Assembly: GCF_041435115.1 (NCBI RefSeq)
Contig: NZ_CP108046.1
Location: forward strand, 8,804,001 to 8,868,000
Reading direction: 5' to 3'
DNA: 64,000 nucleotides
From: Streptomyces sp. NBC_00289
Lineage (GTDB): Bacteria; Actinomycetota; Actinomycetes; Streptomycetales; Streptomycetaceae
The position numbers and the translations under genes are program-made. The notes below the pieces were generated by a model. The model worked only from the letters and a program-made list of their open reading frames with translations. It was not told the origin of the DNA and searched no databases. Shown here one piece after another: positions 48,633 to 57,730 of this stretch; within the stretch, counting starts at the first letter, position 1, and every line of letters begins with the position of its first letter.

Positions 48633-50699
48633 TCAGAGCGACTGCTCGGTCCAGATCGTCTTGCCCGGGGCCGTGTAGCGGACGCCCCAGGCCTGGGCCA
48701 GCTGCGCGGTGATGAACAGCCCGCGTCCGCCTTCGTCGACACCGGCCGCGTGGCGCAGGAGTGGCGCGTCCGAGCCGGTGTCCCGCACCTCGCAGGTCAG
48801 GGTGAGGTCGTGGATCAGCCGCAGTTCGAGCGGTGGGCTGCCGTACCGCACCGCGTTGGTGACGAGTTCACTGACGATGAGCCGGGTGTTGAAGGCGGTC
48901 TCGTCGTCCACGTCCCACGCGGCGAGCTGTCGGGCCGTACGGCGTCGGGCGAGGGCCACGGCAGCGGGGTCCGGATCGATCGGCCAGGCCACGAACCGGT
49001 CGGGGGAGAACGCCCGGGTGCGCGCGACGATCACCGCGGCGTCACCGGCCCCGAGGCCGGCCGGGAGTGCGTAGACGAGGGCGTCGCAGAGCTCCTGGAT
49101 CGGGCGGTCGCGGTAGTCCGGCGCCGACGGCAGCGGCCCCGGGGCCTCGGCGAGATACGCGGTGAGGACCGGATCGCTGGTGAACACCAGGACGCTGCCG
49201 TCCGGGACCTCGACGTCCACGGCCGCGAAGGGGGCACCCTCCGCCGTGCCCAGCCGCGGCCCACCCGGTGAGGCGGGGAGGCTGACGGTGTGGTCGGGGC
49301 GTACGACGAGGGGGCCCAGCCGGCCGGCCGTGGCCATCGTGCACCTGCCGGTCACCGGGTCGTGGACGGCGTACACGCAGTCGGCGGTGAGTACGTCCCG
49401 GCGGAGCGCATCACCGAGCGGGAGATGTCCGCGCTCGGCGGCGAGATGGCCCGCCGTGCCGTGCAGGCGGGCGAGGAGTTCGTCGGGAGGGAGGTCGAAC
49501 GCCGTCAGGGAGCGTACGACGGTACGCAGCTGTCCCATGGTCGCGGCCGCGTTCAGTCCGTGTCCCGACACCTTGCCGACGACGAGGGCGGTGCGGGCGC
49601 CGGACAGCGCGATGGTGTCGTACCAGGAGCCGGGATCGGCCCCGGTGACGGAGAGGTAGGCGGTCTCCAGCGACGCGTGGCTCACAGGGCGCCGCGGCAG
49701 CAGTTGGCGCTGGACCGTCGCGGCGACGGTGTGCTCCCGGGCGTAGCGCCGGGCGTTGTCGAGGCACAGCGCCGTGTGCGAGGCCAGCTCCACCGCGAGC
49801 TCCCGGTCGGCTTCGTCGAAGGGCGCCGAGTCTCCGGTGCGGTACAGACTCACGATGCCGAGGGCCGCGTCACGCAGCGCCAGCGGCACCACCAGCAGGG
49901 AATGCGCTCCGGCCGAGCGGATCGCCTCCGCGACCGGGGGGTCCGCGGACAGCCATGGCGCGGCCGCGTGCAGCGGGACCACGCGCGGACGCAGGTCTGC
50001 CAGGGCCTGGGTGAACGGTGTCGGCGCGGGCAGCCGGCGAACCTCGCCCACCGGATGCGCCTGCTGCGGCCGGGCATGAGTGCTGCGGAACGCGGTGCGC
50101 ATCACGGGCGTGCCCGTGGGTGCCGGGGCCACCGGCGGGTCGCCGCCGCGGATCACGGCGTCCACCACCTCCACGACCGCGATGTCGGCGAACGCGGGGA
50201 CCACCGCCTCGACCAGTTCCTCGCCGGTCACGGCCGGGTCCAGGATGCGTCCCACCTTGCCGCGTACGGCGTCCAGCACCACGGTCCGGGCACGGGCCCG
50301 CTCCCGCTCGGTGACGTCGACCGACGTGACCGCCACCCCGAGCACCCACCCGTCCGGGTCCACCAGGCGCAGCGCGGTGACCTCGAACCGCCGCTCCTGG
50401 GGCCGGATGCCGTCGACACGCGCCCGCATGATGCGCTGCTGGACGGGGACGCCGGTGTCCAGCACCTCACGCAGGAGTGCCTCCACGTCGCCCTCGACCA
50501 TGGCGTAGACGTCCCGGGCCGGCCGCCCCACCAGGTCCTCCAGAACCACGCCCCGCATGGCGGGGGTGGTGGCGTTGATCCGCACCACCCGTAGATCGGT
50601 GTCCAGCAGGTGGAGCCCGATCGGTGACTGCGTGAACAGCGCCTCCAGCATCGAGACCGCCGTCTCGGCGACGTGCCGGCCGGGATCGCCGTGCGCCAC
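48633..50699 (-). CDS. PAS/GAF/SpoIIE-like protein with lost phosphatase motifs and intact ATPase domain
   Basis: A 688-residue protein: PAS (about 15-130, ALFTQSPIGLHLLDTDLRVVRIN), GAF (about 150-310), SpoIIE-like domain (about 330-545) and HATPase_c (about 560-685; N-box ELVTNAVRYG, G-box DEGGRGLFI). Compared with active SpoIIE domains the motifs have decayed: GGDWYD reads PGSWYDT, GDVMGHG reads GKVSGHG, TDGLVE reads TSDPVLT and DDAALLV reads GDAAVIV. Metal-binding Asp residues are therefore missing and phosphatase activity is unlikely, while the kinase-like domain looks functional. GTG 50699 follows GGAGG. Divergent from a LuxR gene. Confidence 0.85.
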   Translation of the reverse strand: MAHGDPGRHVAETAVSMLEALFTQSPIGLHLLDTDLRVVRINATTPAMRGVVLEDLVGRPARDVYAMVEGDVEALLREVLDTGVPVQQRIMRARVDGIRPQERRFEVTALRLVDPDGWVLGVAVTSVDVTERERARARTVVLDAVRGKVGRILDPAVTGEELVEAVVPAFADIAVVEVVDAVIRGGDPPVAPAPTGTPVMRTAFRSTHARPQQAHPVGEVRRLPAPTPFTQALADLRPRVVPLHAAAPWLSADPPVAEAIRSAGAHSLLVVPLALRDAALGIVSLYRTGDSAPFDEADRELAVELASHTALCLDNARRYAREHTVAATVQRQLLPRRPVSHASLETAYLSVTGADPGSWYDTIALSGARTALVVGKVSGHGLNAAATMGQLRTVVRSLTAFDLPPDELLARLHGTAGHLAAERGHLPLGDALRRDVLTADCVYAVHDPVTGRCTMATAGRLGPLVVRPDHTVSLPASPGGPRLGTAEGAPFAAVDVEVPDGSVLVFTSDPVLTAYLAEAPGPLPSAPDYRDRPIQELCDALVYALPAGLGAGDAAVIVARTRAFSPDRFVAWPIDPDPAAVALARRRTARQLAAWDVDDETAFNTRLIVSELVTNAVRYGSPPLELRLIHDLTLTCEVRDTGSDAPLLRHAAGVDEGGRGLFITAQLAQAWGVRYTAPGKTIWTEQSL

Positions 50700-50796
50700 G
50701 GGGATACCTCCGAGCTCGGTCCTGTGCTTGCTCCGGTGGGCGGTTGCCGCGAACCGGGCGCGCCTCCAGGGTGCTCCGCGGCCGTCCTGTCCGCAC

Positions 50797-50886
50797 CCGG
50801 AGGAGACGGCCGTACCCGAGGAGACGGCCGTACCCGAGGAGACGGCCGTACCCGAGGAGACGGCCGTACCCGAGGAGACGGCCCCA
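50797..50886. repeat. 18-bp tandem repeat, five copies
   Basis: CCCGAGGAGACGGCCGTA-type units run as a slightly altered first copy (50797-50814), then 50815-50832, 50833-50850, 50851-50868 and a last copy 50869-50886 that merges into the palindrome. On the minus strand an open frame would read repeated Ala-Val-Ser-Ser-Gly-Thr, but the gene start I favour is 100 bases further in. Confidence 0.92.
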
Positions 50887-50928
50887 CGGTGGCGCGTCGC
50901 AGACCTGCGACGCGCCACCGTGGGGCCG
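50879..50928. promoter_or_regulatory. 50-bp perfect palindrome (24-bp arms, 2-base centre) in a divergent promoter region
   Basis: The left arm 50879-50902 and right arm 50905-50928 are exact reverse complements (core GCGCGTCGCAG/CTGCGACGCGC) separated by AC. It lies between the divergent SpoIIE-like gene (start 50699) and the LuxR-type gene (start 51005), so it cannot be their terminator. It may be an operator, a cruciform-forming site or an mRNA leader structure. Spontaneous retention of a 50-bp palindrome suggests selection or recent origin. Confidence 0.9.
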
Positions 50929-51004
50929 GGCCGATGGGGTCGAAGCGCCCGTGCGGCGAGCGTGCGCGGGGGAACACTGGGATGCTGGGAGATGAGCGCT
51001 GCCC

Positions 51005-53719
51005 ATGATCCGTCGAGCAGTGGTGGTGAGCGCCATGGCCGGTTTCGGGAAGAACGGTTCGGGAGGCAACGCGCCGAGCGCGGACCCCCAGGGTGATCCG
51101 TTCATGCGGACCCGGTTCGCCATACCGGCGAGGCCGGCCACGTTTCTGCGCCGCAAGCGCCTTGCCACGCACCTGGACCAGGCGCTTCTGACACCGTTGA
51201 CCATGGTCAACGGAGCCGCCGGCGCCGGCAAGACCCTGCTGGTCGCCGACTGGGCCAGCGGGCGGAACCGGTCCGTCGCCTGGCTCACCAGCGACGCGGC
51301 GGACCAGGGCTGCGGGATGTTCTGGGCGTACCTGCTCCAGACGCTGCGTGTCTCCGGTGTGCCGCTGCCCCCCGAAGTCCACTTCCCCGCGGAGGCCGGC
51401 CACGTGGACCACGCGCTCCTCGCGCGGCTCGCCGCCGATCTGAGCGGCCGGGACCGGCCCGTGATCGTGGTGCTCGACGAGTACGACCGGGTCACCGACC
51501 CGCAGGTCGCCGAGCAACTGGGCTTCGTCCTGCGCAACGCCGGAGCCGGGATGCGTCTGATCCTCGTGACGCGTACGGAACCGATGCTGCCGCTGCACCG
51601 GTACCGGGCCGCCGGGGACCTGACGGAGATCAGGGACGCGGAGCTGGCCTTCACCGCCGAGGAGGCGGCCGCGCTCCTGGACCTCCACGGGTTGTCCCTG
51701 CCGGTGCCCGCCGCGCGTGCGCTCGTGGAGCGCACCCGGGGCTGGGCCGCCGGACTGCGGCTGTGCGCCCTGGCCGCGCGGGAACGCCCGGACCCGGAGA
51801 CGTATCTGAAGGAGTTCGAGGCCGACCGCACCACGGTCGCCGATTTTCTGCTGGCGGAGGTGCTCAGACGGCAGACTCCCCAGACGCAGGACCTCCTGCT
51901 GCGGGTCAGCGTCCTGGACCGCTTCTGCCCGGAGCTGGCCAACGTGCTCACCGAGCGCACCGACGCCGGACCCATCCTGGCCGCGCTGCACCGGGAGAAC
52001 GCCTTCGTCGAGGACCTCGGCCACGCCTGGTGCCGGCTCCACCCGCTGTTCGCGGAGATCCTCCGGGCACACCTGCGCGAGCGGTCCCCCGGTCTGGAGC
52101 CCGAACTTCACCGCCGGGCCGCCCGATGGCTGCGGCACTCCGGCGCCCTCGCGGAGAGCCTCGGGCACGGCGCCGCCGCGGGCGACTGGGAGCTCACCGC
52201 CGACACCCTCGTCGACGACCTCGCCATCGGCCAGCTCTTCACCGGCCTGCGCTGCGACGACCTGGCCGAGCTGTTCTCCGGTATGGGATCGGAGGCCACG
52301 GGTCCCGCCCCTGACCTCGTCCGCGCGGCCCGCGAGCTGTCCCGGTGCGACCTCGACCGCGGCCTGACCCACCTGCATCACGCGGAACGGAGCCTGGCGG
52401 AGGAGAAGGGCGCGGACCAGGACACGTACGGGCTCGCGGCCGCCCGGCTGAGCTGTGCCCTGCTGGAAGCCCTGGCCGCCAGGCTGACCGGTTCGCCCGC
52501 GCGGGCGGAGATGGCGGCCGAGGCGGCCGGGAACCTGTGGGAGCAGGTCCCCGCGCACCTGCTCGACAAGCATCCCGAACTCACCGCACTCCTGCTGACC
52601 CATCTGGGCTCGACGAGGCTGTGGGCCGGACGGTTCGACGACGCGCGTGCCGTTCTGTCCACGGTGGCCGAGGGTTCCGGCGGGGCCGCGACGGCGCTCC
52701 CGCGCGAGGACTCACTGGGCCGCCTGGCGTTGATCGACTATCTGAACGGGTGGCTCGGCAGGGCGGAGCGCAGGGCCATGGAGGCGCTGACCGAGACGGA
52801 GCGGTTCAGCCTGTCGCAGCCCTCCGGCTCCGGAATCGGGCGGCTGGTCCTCGCCGCCGTGGCCGTCGACCGCAACGAACTCGGCCAGGCGCAGAGCCTC
52901 CTCGACGAGGCGGCCGAATCCCACCCGGCGATGCGGGACCCGGTGATGGAAGCGGGCCGGGCCATCGCCACCGCGCGCCTGCTGCTGGCCCGCGGCCACC
53001 CGCAGGCCGCGCTCGAACGGGCGGACGCGGCCGTCACCGCGGCCGTGGTCTCACCCTGGGCCGAGGGCCAGACGGCGCTGGTGGCCTCCGCCGCACACCT
53101 GGCGGAGGGGCGCCCGGAGGCAGCCGTCAAGCTGTTGCGGGGGGTGCCCGGGGACCAGGTGGCGTGTGCGGTCGGCGCGGCGCGGGCCCACCTCGCCGTG
53201 GGCGAGCACGGCGCGGCGCTCGACCTCCTCGACCTCGTGCCTCCCGACGGCCGCGTCGGGCCGGCGGTGACCGTCCGGGCGACGCTGGTCAGGGCGCAGG
53301 CCGCGGAAGCGAGGGGGGACTCGGCCACCTCGCGCAGCCTCGTCGCGCAGGCACTGCGGGAGGCCCGGCCCGAGCGGTTGCGGCGCCCCTTCCTGGAGGC
53401 CGGACCGTGGATCCGGCCCCTCCTGAGCACGGCACCGCTGCGATCGCTGACGGAGGGCTGGCTCACCCCCGGTGCCCCGTCGCACGGTGGTCCGCCCCGG
53501 CCCGAGGACCGGTTCCCGCCGGTCGTGGAGGAACTGAGCGGGCGGGAGCACGACGTGCTGGAACGGCTGGCCCAGATGATGTCGACGCAGGAGATCGCGG
53601 CCGATCTGTACGTGTCGGTGAACACGGTCAAGACCCACCTCAAGAGCGTCTACCGGAAGCTGGCGGTGAACCGTCGCAACGACGCGGTCCGCCGCGCGCG
53701 CGAGCTGCGGCTGCTGTGA
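51005..53719 (+). CDS. MalT/LAL-type LuxR-family ATP-binding regulator
   Basis: A 904-residue regulator. The N-terminal STAND ATPase has the P-loop NGAAGAGKT (about residues 69-77) and Walker B VIVVLDEYD. TPR-like helical repeats fill about 360-780, and a C-terminal LuxR HTH occupies about 840-904 (LSGREHDVLERLAQ, STQEIAADLYVSVNTVKTHL). Such proteins activate transcription after binding an inducer and ATP. Starts at 51035 or 51104 (MRTRFAIPARP, after AGGGTGA) are also possible, and the last fits the family best. A 50-bp palindrome lies 76 bases upstream. Confidence 0.88.
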   Translation: MIRRAVVVSAMAGFGKNGSGGNAPSADPQGDPFMRTRFAIPARPATFLRRKRLATHLDQALLTPLTMVNGAAGAGKTLLVADWASGRNRSVAWLTSDAADQGCGMFWAYLLQTLRVSGVPLPPEVHFPAEAGHVDHALLARLAADLSGRDRPVIVVLDEYDRVTDPQVAEQLGFVLRNAGAGMRLILVTRTEPMLPLHRYRAAGDLTEIRDAELAFTAEEAAALLDLHGLSLPVPAARALVERTRGWAAGLRLCALAARERPDPETYLKEFEADRTTVADFLLAEVLRRQTPQTQDLLLRVSVLDRFCPELANVLTERTDAGPILAALHRENAFVEDLGHAWCRLHPLFAEILRAHLRERSPGLEPELHRRAARWLRHSGALAESLGHGAAAGDWELTADTLVDDLAIGQLFTGLRCDDLAELFSGMGSEATGPAPDLVRAARELSRCDLDRGLTHLHHAERSLAEEKGADQDTYGLAAARLSCALLEALAARLTGSPARAEMAAEAAGNLWEQVPAHLLDKHPELTALLLTHLGSTRLWAGRFDDARAVLSTVAEGSGGAATALPREDSLGRLALIDYLNGWLGRAERRAMEALTETERFSLSQPSGSGIGRLVLAAVAVDRNELGQAQSLLDEAAESHPAMRDPVMEAGRAIATARLLLARGHPQAALERADAAVTAAVVSPWAEGQTALVASAAHLAEGRPEAAVKLLRGVPGDQVACAVGAARAHLAVGEHGAALDLLDLVPPDGRVGPAVTVRATLVRAQAAEARGDSATSRSLVAQALREARPERLRRPFLEAGPWIRPLLSTAPLRSLTEGWLTPGAPSHGGPPRPEDRFPPVVEELSGREHDVLERLAQMMSTQEIAADLYVSVNTVKTHLKSVYRKLAVNRRNDAVRRARELRLL

Positions 53720-53734
53720 CCGGGCGGCCGGGAC

Positions 53735-53777
53735 CTTTCGGGCCCCGAGGGCCCCGATTCCCCGCGGGACCCGAAAG
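53735..53777. terminator. nested hairpin terminator candidate
   Basis: CTTTCGGG (53735-53742) and CCCGAAAG (53770-53777) pair around an inner GGCCCC/GGGCCCC hairpin, between the convergent LuxR-type and DUF2252 genes. Confidence 0.55.
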
Positions 53778-53804
53778 TGCCGACCACCGAAGACGCCGGC
53801 CGGC

Positions 53805-55214
53805 TCAGAGGCTCTCGGCCCGGATCCTGCCGGAGCGGGCGGCGGCCCCCAGCGTCTCGAAGTCCCGCTCGTTCTGGTCGGCGTACACCTGGGCGAAACC
53901 GGTGAGCGCGCGGTCGAAGCGGTCGCTCCCGCCGAGGTAGGCGGCGATCGCGACGGGGTCGCCGGAACGGGCGTGGGCCCGCGCCAGACACGCCCCGCAC
54001 AGTCGTGCGAAGAGACGGAGCAGGCCGGGGTTCATCATCTCCGGCCGCGCGATGCCCTTCCAGTCCCGCAGCTGCCGTACGTAGAAGTCCCTGCCGCGCC
54101 CGTCGAAGCCCGTGACATGGGTCCAGCCCAGGAAGATGTCGCTGGTGGTCTGGATGAGGCGCTGGCCGGCGACCACACGGCGGCCCTGGTTGTCGTAGCG
54201 GTCGCCGCCGGTGTGGGCGGCGAGGACGGACTCCTGTGCCTCCTTGGCCTGCAGCAGAAGCGGGTCGGTGTCGTCCCGGCCGAGCAGCAGCAGGATCCAG
54301 CAGCGCGTGCCGACGCTGCCGACGCCGACCACCTTCCGGGCCATGTCGACCAGGCGGTAGTGGTGCAGCAGGTGGCGTCGTTCCGACGACAGGGTCCGCG
54401 CGTAGGCGTCCACGACGGTGCGGAGTTCCTTCTCCTCGGCGTCCCCGGAGGAGTCGGTCAGCAGGTCGCGGAGCGGGATGATGAGCGGTGGGTCCGGTGC
54501 GATCCGCCGGCCTTCCGCCGTGACCCGGGTGAGTTTCTCGAAGGCCTGGAGATGGGTGCGCGTACGGGCCTTCGCCGTCGCCTCTGCCGTACGGCGCCTG
54601 GCCTCCTTGTCCATCGACGAGGCCATCAGTTCGCGCATGTGGTCGGCGTCGTCCTGGGCGTACCAGATGTCCAGGGTGCGCATGCCGGCGAAGGTGCGCA
54701 TCCGCTCCCGGTAGGCACGCACGCACGCGCGCACGATGCCGTTCTGTTCCTTGACCGAGAAGCCGTTGGCGCGGCCCGCGATCGCGAAGCTGGCCGCCAG
54801 TCGCTTGACGTCCCATTCGAAGGGCCCGGCCAGGGTCTCGTCGAAGTCGTTGATGTCGAAGACGAGACGGCGTTCGGGCGAGGCCAGCAACCGGAAGTTG
54901 AGCAGGTGGGCGTCTCCGCAGAGCTGGACCGTCAGACCGGTGTTGGGGAGGGGCCCGAGGTCCGTCGCCATGATCGACGCCGCGCCCCGGTAGAAGCGGA
55001 ACGGGGACTCCAGCATGCGGCCGTAGCGGATGGGCACCAGGTCCTTGAGCCGGGTGGCCGACTGCTCCTCTATCACCTCGACGGGGTCCGGGCGTTTCGA
55101 CTCGGCCTCGAACCAGCCATGACACGAACGGGACGCGCGCGTACGGGCGTGTCTGCCGTACCGCGCTCTCTCGGCCGGTGACGGGGACGCCGTGAACGCA
55201 CTGGCTATGGTCAT
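53805..55214 (-). CDS. DUF2252 family protein
   Basis: A 469-residue protein of the DUF2252 family, with a kinase-like (aminoglycoside-phosphotransferase-related) look. Recognisable segments are PFRFYRGAASIMATDL, QLCGDAHLLNFRLLASPERRLVFDINDFDETLAGPFEWDVKRLAAS, KVVGVGSVGTRCWILLLLGRD and the C-terminal AYADQNERDFETL-like block. The GDAHLxNF and DINDFDE motifs resemble kinase catalytic and metal loops. Biological role unknown. ATG 55214 gives the usual length. It stands alone. Confidence 0.88.
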   Translation of the reverse strand: MTIASAFTASPSPAERARYGRHARTRASRSCHGWFEAESKRPDPVEVIEEQSATRLKDLVPIRYGRMLESPFRFYRGAASIMATDLGPLPNTGLTVQLCGDAHLLNFRLLASPERRLVFDINDFDETLAGPFEWDVKRLAASFAIAGRANGFSVKEQNGIVRACVRAYRERMRTFAGMRTLDIWYAQDDADHMRELMASSMDKEARRRTAEATAKARTRTHLQAFEKLTRVTAEGRRIAPDPPLIIPLRDLLTDSSGDAEEKELRTVVDAYARTLSSERRHLLHHYRLVDMARKVVGVGSVGTRCWILLLLGRDDTDPLLLQAKEAQESVLAAHTGGDRYDNQGRRVVAGQRLIQTTSDIFLGWTHVTGFDGRGRDFYVRQLRDWKGIARPEMMNPGLLRLFARLCGACLARAHARSGDPVAIAAYLGGSDRFDRALTGFAQVYADQNERDFETLGAAARSGRIRAESL

Positions 55215-55565
55215 GGCTCGAACCTTCCGGACCCCGTCCCAGTGGCACGCGGTGACGGCGCCGTGGCGCGCACCCGACTCGCGCGGGCGACGCGGTCACC
55301 GGCCGCCTCCGGCACGTCGCCCGCCCTCCGGTGCGGGCCGGGCTCCGTCCCGGCAGCCGCTGGATCGTCCGTCCTGTGTCTCTTCGACAGTTCGGGAGTT
55401 CGGGGCACACAGCGCGTGCCCCGGTAAGCAGCTCAGCGTGCCGGCGGGGCAGGCGGCTCACCCGTCGGGGGTGAACCGGTCCGGGCGGCGCGGCGGCAGG
55501 GGGCTCTGGCCGGCCTGCCGTTCGGCTCCGTCGCCCGGGGCGTACGTCGCCGATGGCCTTCGGGG
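55215..55565. other. intergenic region between DUF2252 and GAPDH genes
   Basis: About 350 bases with no supported gene. It should contain the DUF2252 promoter (leftward), probably near the AT-richer TCTCTTCGACAGTTCGGGAG around 55380-55400, and leads to the GAPDH terminator at 55566. No repeat or RNA gene was recognised. Confidence 0.4.
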
Positions 55566-55607
55566 CTGACCGGGCCGCGGGCACCCGCGGATCCGCGGCC
55601 CGATCAG
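55566..55607 (-). terminator. strong hairpin terminator after GAPDH
   Basis: CGGGCCGCGG (55571-55580) and CCGCGGCCCG (55593-55602) form a 10-bp stem with outer CTGA/TCAG pairing, 33 bases past the GAPDH stop on the minus strand. Confidence 0.65.
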
Positions 55608-55639
55608 CGCCGTCCGGCCGTTCGTGCTCTCCGCGCCTC

Positions 55640-57085
55640 TCAGACCGCCGGCGCCGGATAGGTCGGGTACTCGACCCCGGAGACGTGCTGGACGACGCGG
55701 ACGACCTGGCAGGAGTAGCCGAACTCGTTGTCGTACCAGAGGTAGAGGATGGCGTTGTCGCCGTCGACCTTGGTGGCGCCGGCGTCGATGATCGAGGCGT
55801 GGCGCGAGCCCATGAAGTCGCTCGAGACCGCGTCGGGGGCGGTGGTGAAGTCGATCTGGCGCTTGAGCGGCGAGGTCAGCGACACGTTGCGGAGGTACTC
55901 CAGCACGTCCTCGCGCGTCGTCTCGCGGCCGAGCCGCAGGCTGAGGATCGCGATCGAGACGTCGGGGACCGGGACGCGGATGGAGCTGCCGGTGATCGGC
56001 GCCTTCAGGTCGGGCAGCGCCTTGGCGACGGCGGAGGCGGCACCGGTCTCGGTGATGACCATGTTCAGCGGCGCCGAACGGCCACGGCGGTCGGCCTTGT
56101 GGTAGTTGTCCAGCAGGTTCTGGTCGTTGGTGAACGAGTGGACCGTCTCCACGTGACCGCGCAGCACGCCGTACTCGTCGGCCATCGCCTTCAGCGGCGG
56201 GACGATCGCGTTGGTGGTGCAGGAGGCGCAGGACAGGATCTGCTCGTCCGGCTTGATCGTGTCGTGGTTGACGCCGTGCACGATGTTCGGGACGTCGCCC
56301 TTGCCCGGCGCGGTCAGGACGACCTTGTCGATACCGGGGCGCAGGTGCTGCGACAGGCCCTCGCGGTCACGCCACTTGCCCGTGTTGTCGATGAGGATGG
56401 CGTCCCGGATGCCGTACGCCGTGTAGTCGACCTCCGACGGGTCGCCCGCGTAGATCACCTTGATCTCGTTGCCGTTGGCGACGATCGTGCTGGTCGCCTC
56501 GTCAACGGTGATCGTGCCCTGGAACTGGCCGTGGATGGAGTCGCGGCGCAGCAGCGAGGCCCGCTTGACGATGTCCTGGTCGCCGCCCTGGCGCACCACG
56601 ATGGCGCGCAGCCGCAGACCGTTTCCGGAGCCCGACTTCTCGATGAGCAGGCGGGCCACCAGACGGCCGATCCGGCCGAAGCCGTAGAGGACGACGTCAC
56701 GCGGCTCGCGGCGCTCGATCTTGCCGGCACCCGTGGCACCGGCGACCGCCCCGGCGGTGAACTCCGCCACCGAAAGGCCGCGGTCGTCGGCCCGGTACGT
56801 GGCGGCGAGCATGCCGATGTCGATCTGGGACGGGCCGAGATCGAGAGTGGTGAGCGCCCGCAGGAAGGGCAGCGTCTCGGTGACCGAGAGTTCCTCGCCG
56901 GCGATCTGCCGGGCGAAGCGGTGGGTCTTGAGGATGCTCACCACCGACTTGTTCACCAGGGAGCGGCTGTGCAGCAGGACGGTGACGTCCCGCTCCCGGT
57001 GCAGCTTCCCGATGATCGGAATCATGGACTCCGCGATCTCCTCGCGGTGCTTCCAGTCGGTGAACGAGTCGTCGTTGACAGTCAC
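55640..57085 (-). CDS. gap: long-form glyceraldehyde-3-phosphate dehydrogenase
   Basis: A 481-residue GAPDH. The catalytic domain has the Rossmann motif YGFGRIGRLVARLL near residue 135, the nucleophile SCASCTTNAIVPPLKAM, the His in TVHSFTNDQ and the C-terminal WYDNEFGYSCQVVR. An N-terminal extension of about 125 residues (helical, DWKHREEIAESMIPIIGKLHRERD) marks the long actinobacterial/cyanobacterial form distinct from the 335-residue glycolytic enzyme. The start is GTG 57085. It may act in gluconeogenesis or redox-dependent metabolism; coenzyme preference is not readable. Confidence 0.93.
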   Translation of the reverse strand: MTVNDDSFTDWKHREEIAESMIPIIGKLHRERDVTVLLHSRSLVNKSVVSILKTHRFARQIAGEELSVTETLPFLRALTTLDLGPSQIDIGMLAATYRADDRGLSVAEFTAGAVAGATGAGKIERREPRDVVLYGFGRIGRLVARLLIEKSGSGNGLRLRAIVVRQGGDQDIVKRASLLRRDSIHGQFQGTITVDEATSTIVANGNEIKVIYAGDPSEVDYTAYGIRDAILIDNTGKWRDREGLSQHLRPGIDKVVLTAPGKGDVPNIVHGVNHDTIKPDEQILSCASCTTNAIVPPLKAMADEYGVLRGHVETVHSFTNDQNLLDNYHKADRRGRSAPLNMVITETGAASAVAKALPDLKAPITGSSIRVPVPDVSIAILSLRLGRETTREDVLEYLRNVSLTSPLKRQIDFTTAPDAVSSDFMGSRHASIIDAGATKVDGDNAILYLWYDNEFGYSCQVVRVVQHVSGVEYPTYPAPAV

Positions 57086-57112
57086 AGATTTATCTTTCGA
57101 GCTAGGGGGCGC

Positions 57113-57625
57113 TCATATGCTAACCCCATGCCCCGGCCCCGGTTCGGGCGGCCTCCGGACCGGGTGCCTGCTCATGACGGAGACCCGGTTGAAGGCGTTG
57201 ATGGTGACCGCGACCCAGATCGCCGCCGATATCTCGTCGTCGCTGAGCACCTGGCGTGCGGCGTCGTAGGCGGTGTCCTGGGCGGCGGAGTCGGCGGGGG
57301 CGGTGGTCGCCTCCGCCAGCGCGAGCGCCGCGCGTTCCCGCGCCGTGAAGAGCTCGGTGTCGCGCCAGGCCGGCAGTACCCCCAGGCGCTGCGTCGCCTC
57401 GCCCGCCCGCAGGGCCGCGCCCGTGTGAAGGTTCAGGCAGTAGGCGCAGCCGTTGATCTGTGAGACGCGAAGGTTGATCAGCTCCACGAGCCCGCGGTCG
57501 AGGCCCGCGTCGGCGGCGTTCGCACGGACCGCCTCGGACGTCTGGACCAGGGCGTGGTACGGCTTCGGGCTCTGCTTGTCGATGTAGATCCGCCGATCCG
57601 CTCGGCCCTGCGTGCTGTCGCTCAA
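57113..57625 (-). CDS. AhpD/carboxymuconolactone-decarboxylase-like peroxidase
   Basis: A 170-residue CMD-fold protein with the CxxC redox centre CAYCLNLH (Cys60, Cys63, His67), as in AhpD-like alkylhydroperoxidases. The start is TTG 57625, 5 bases after AAGGAGA. It lies 105 bases after an OhrR-type MarR gene on the same strand. That neighbour senses organic peroxide, so this protein probably reduces organic hydroperoxides. Confidence 0.87.
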   Translation of the reverse strand: MSDSTQGRADRRIYIDKQSPKPYHALVQTSEAVRANAADAGLDRGLVELINLRVSQINGCAYCLNLHTGAALRAGEATQRLGVLPAWRDTELFTARERAALALAEATTAPADSAAQDTAYDAARQVLSDDEISAAIWVAVTINAFNRVSVMSRHPVRRPPEPGPGHGVSI

Positions 57626-57730
57626 CCCGGTCTCCTTGCCGTGGACGTGAGAGGTGTGGAGGTGTGTGGGACATGCCGCCGGACGACGGGCATGTCCCCG
57701 CGCCGTGTCACGGCGCGGGCGCGGTGTGCG

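Noticed and set aside
50879..50928. Rho-independent terminator
   Set aside because: The flanking genes are divergent and transcribed away from it, so it is not at the end of either transcript.
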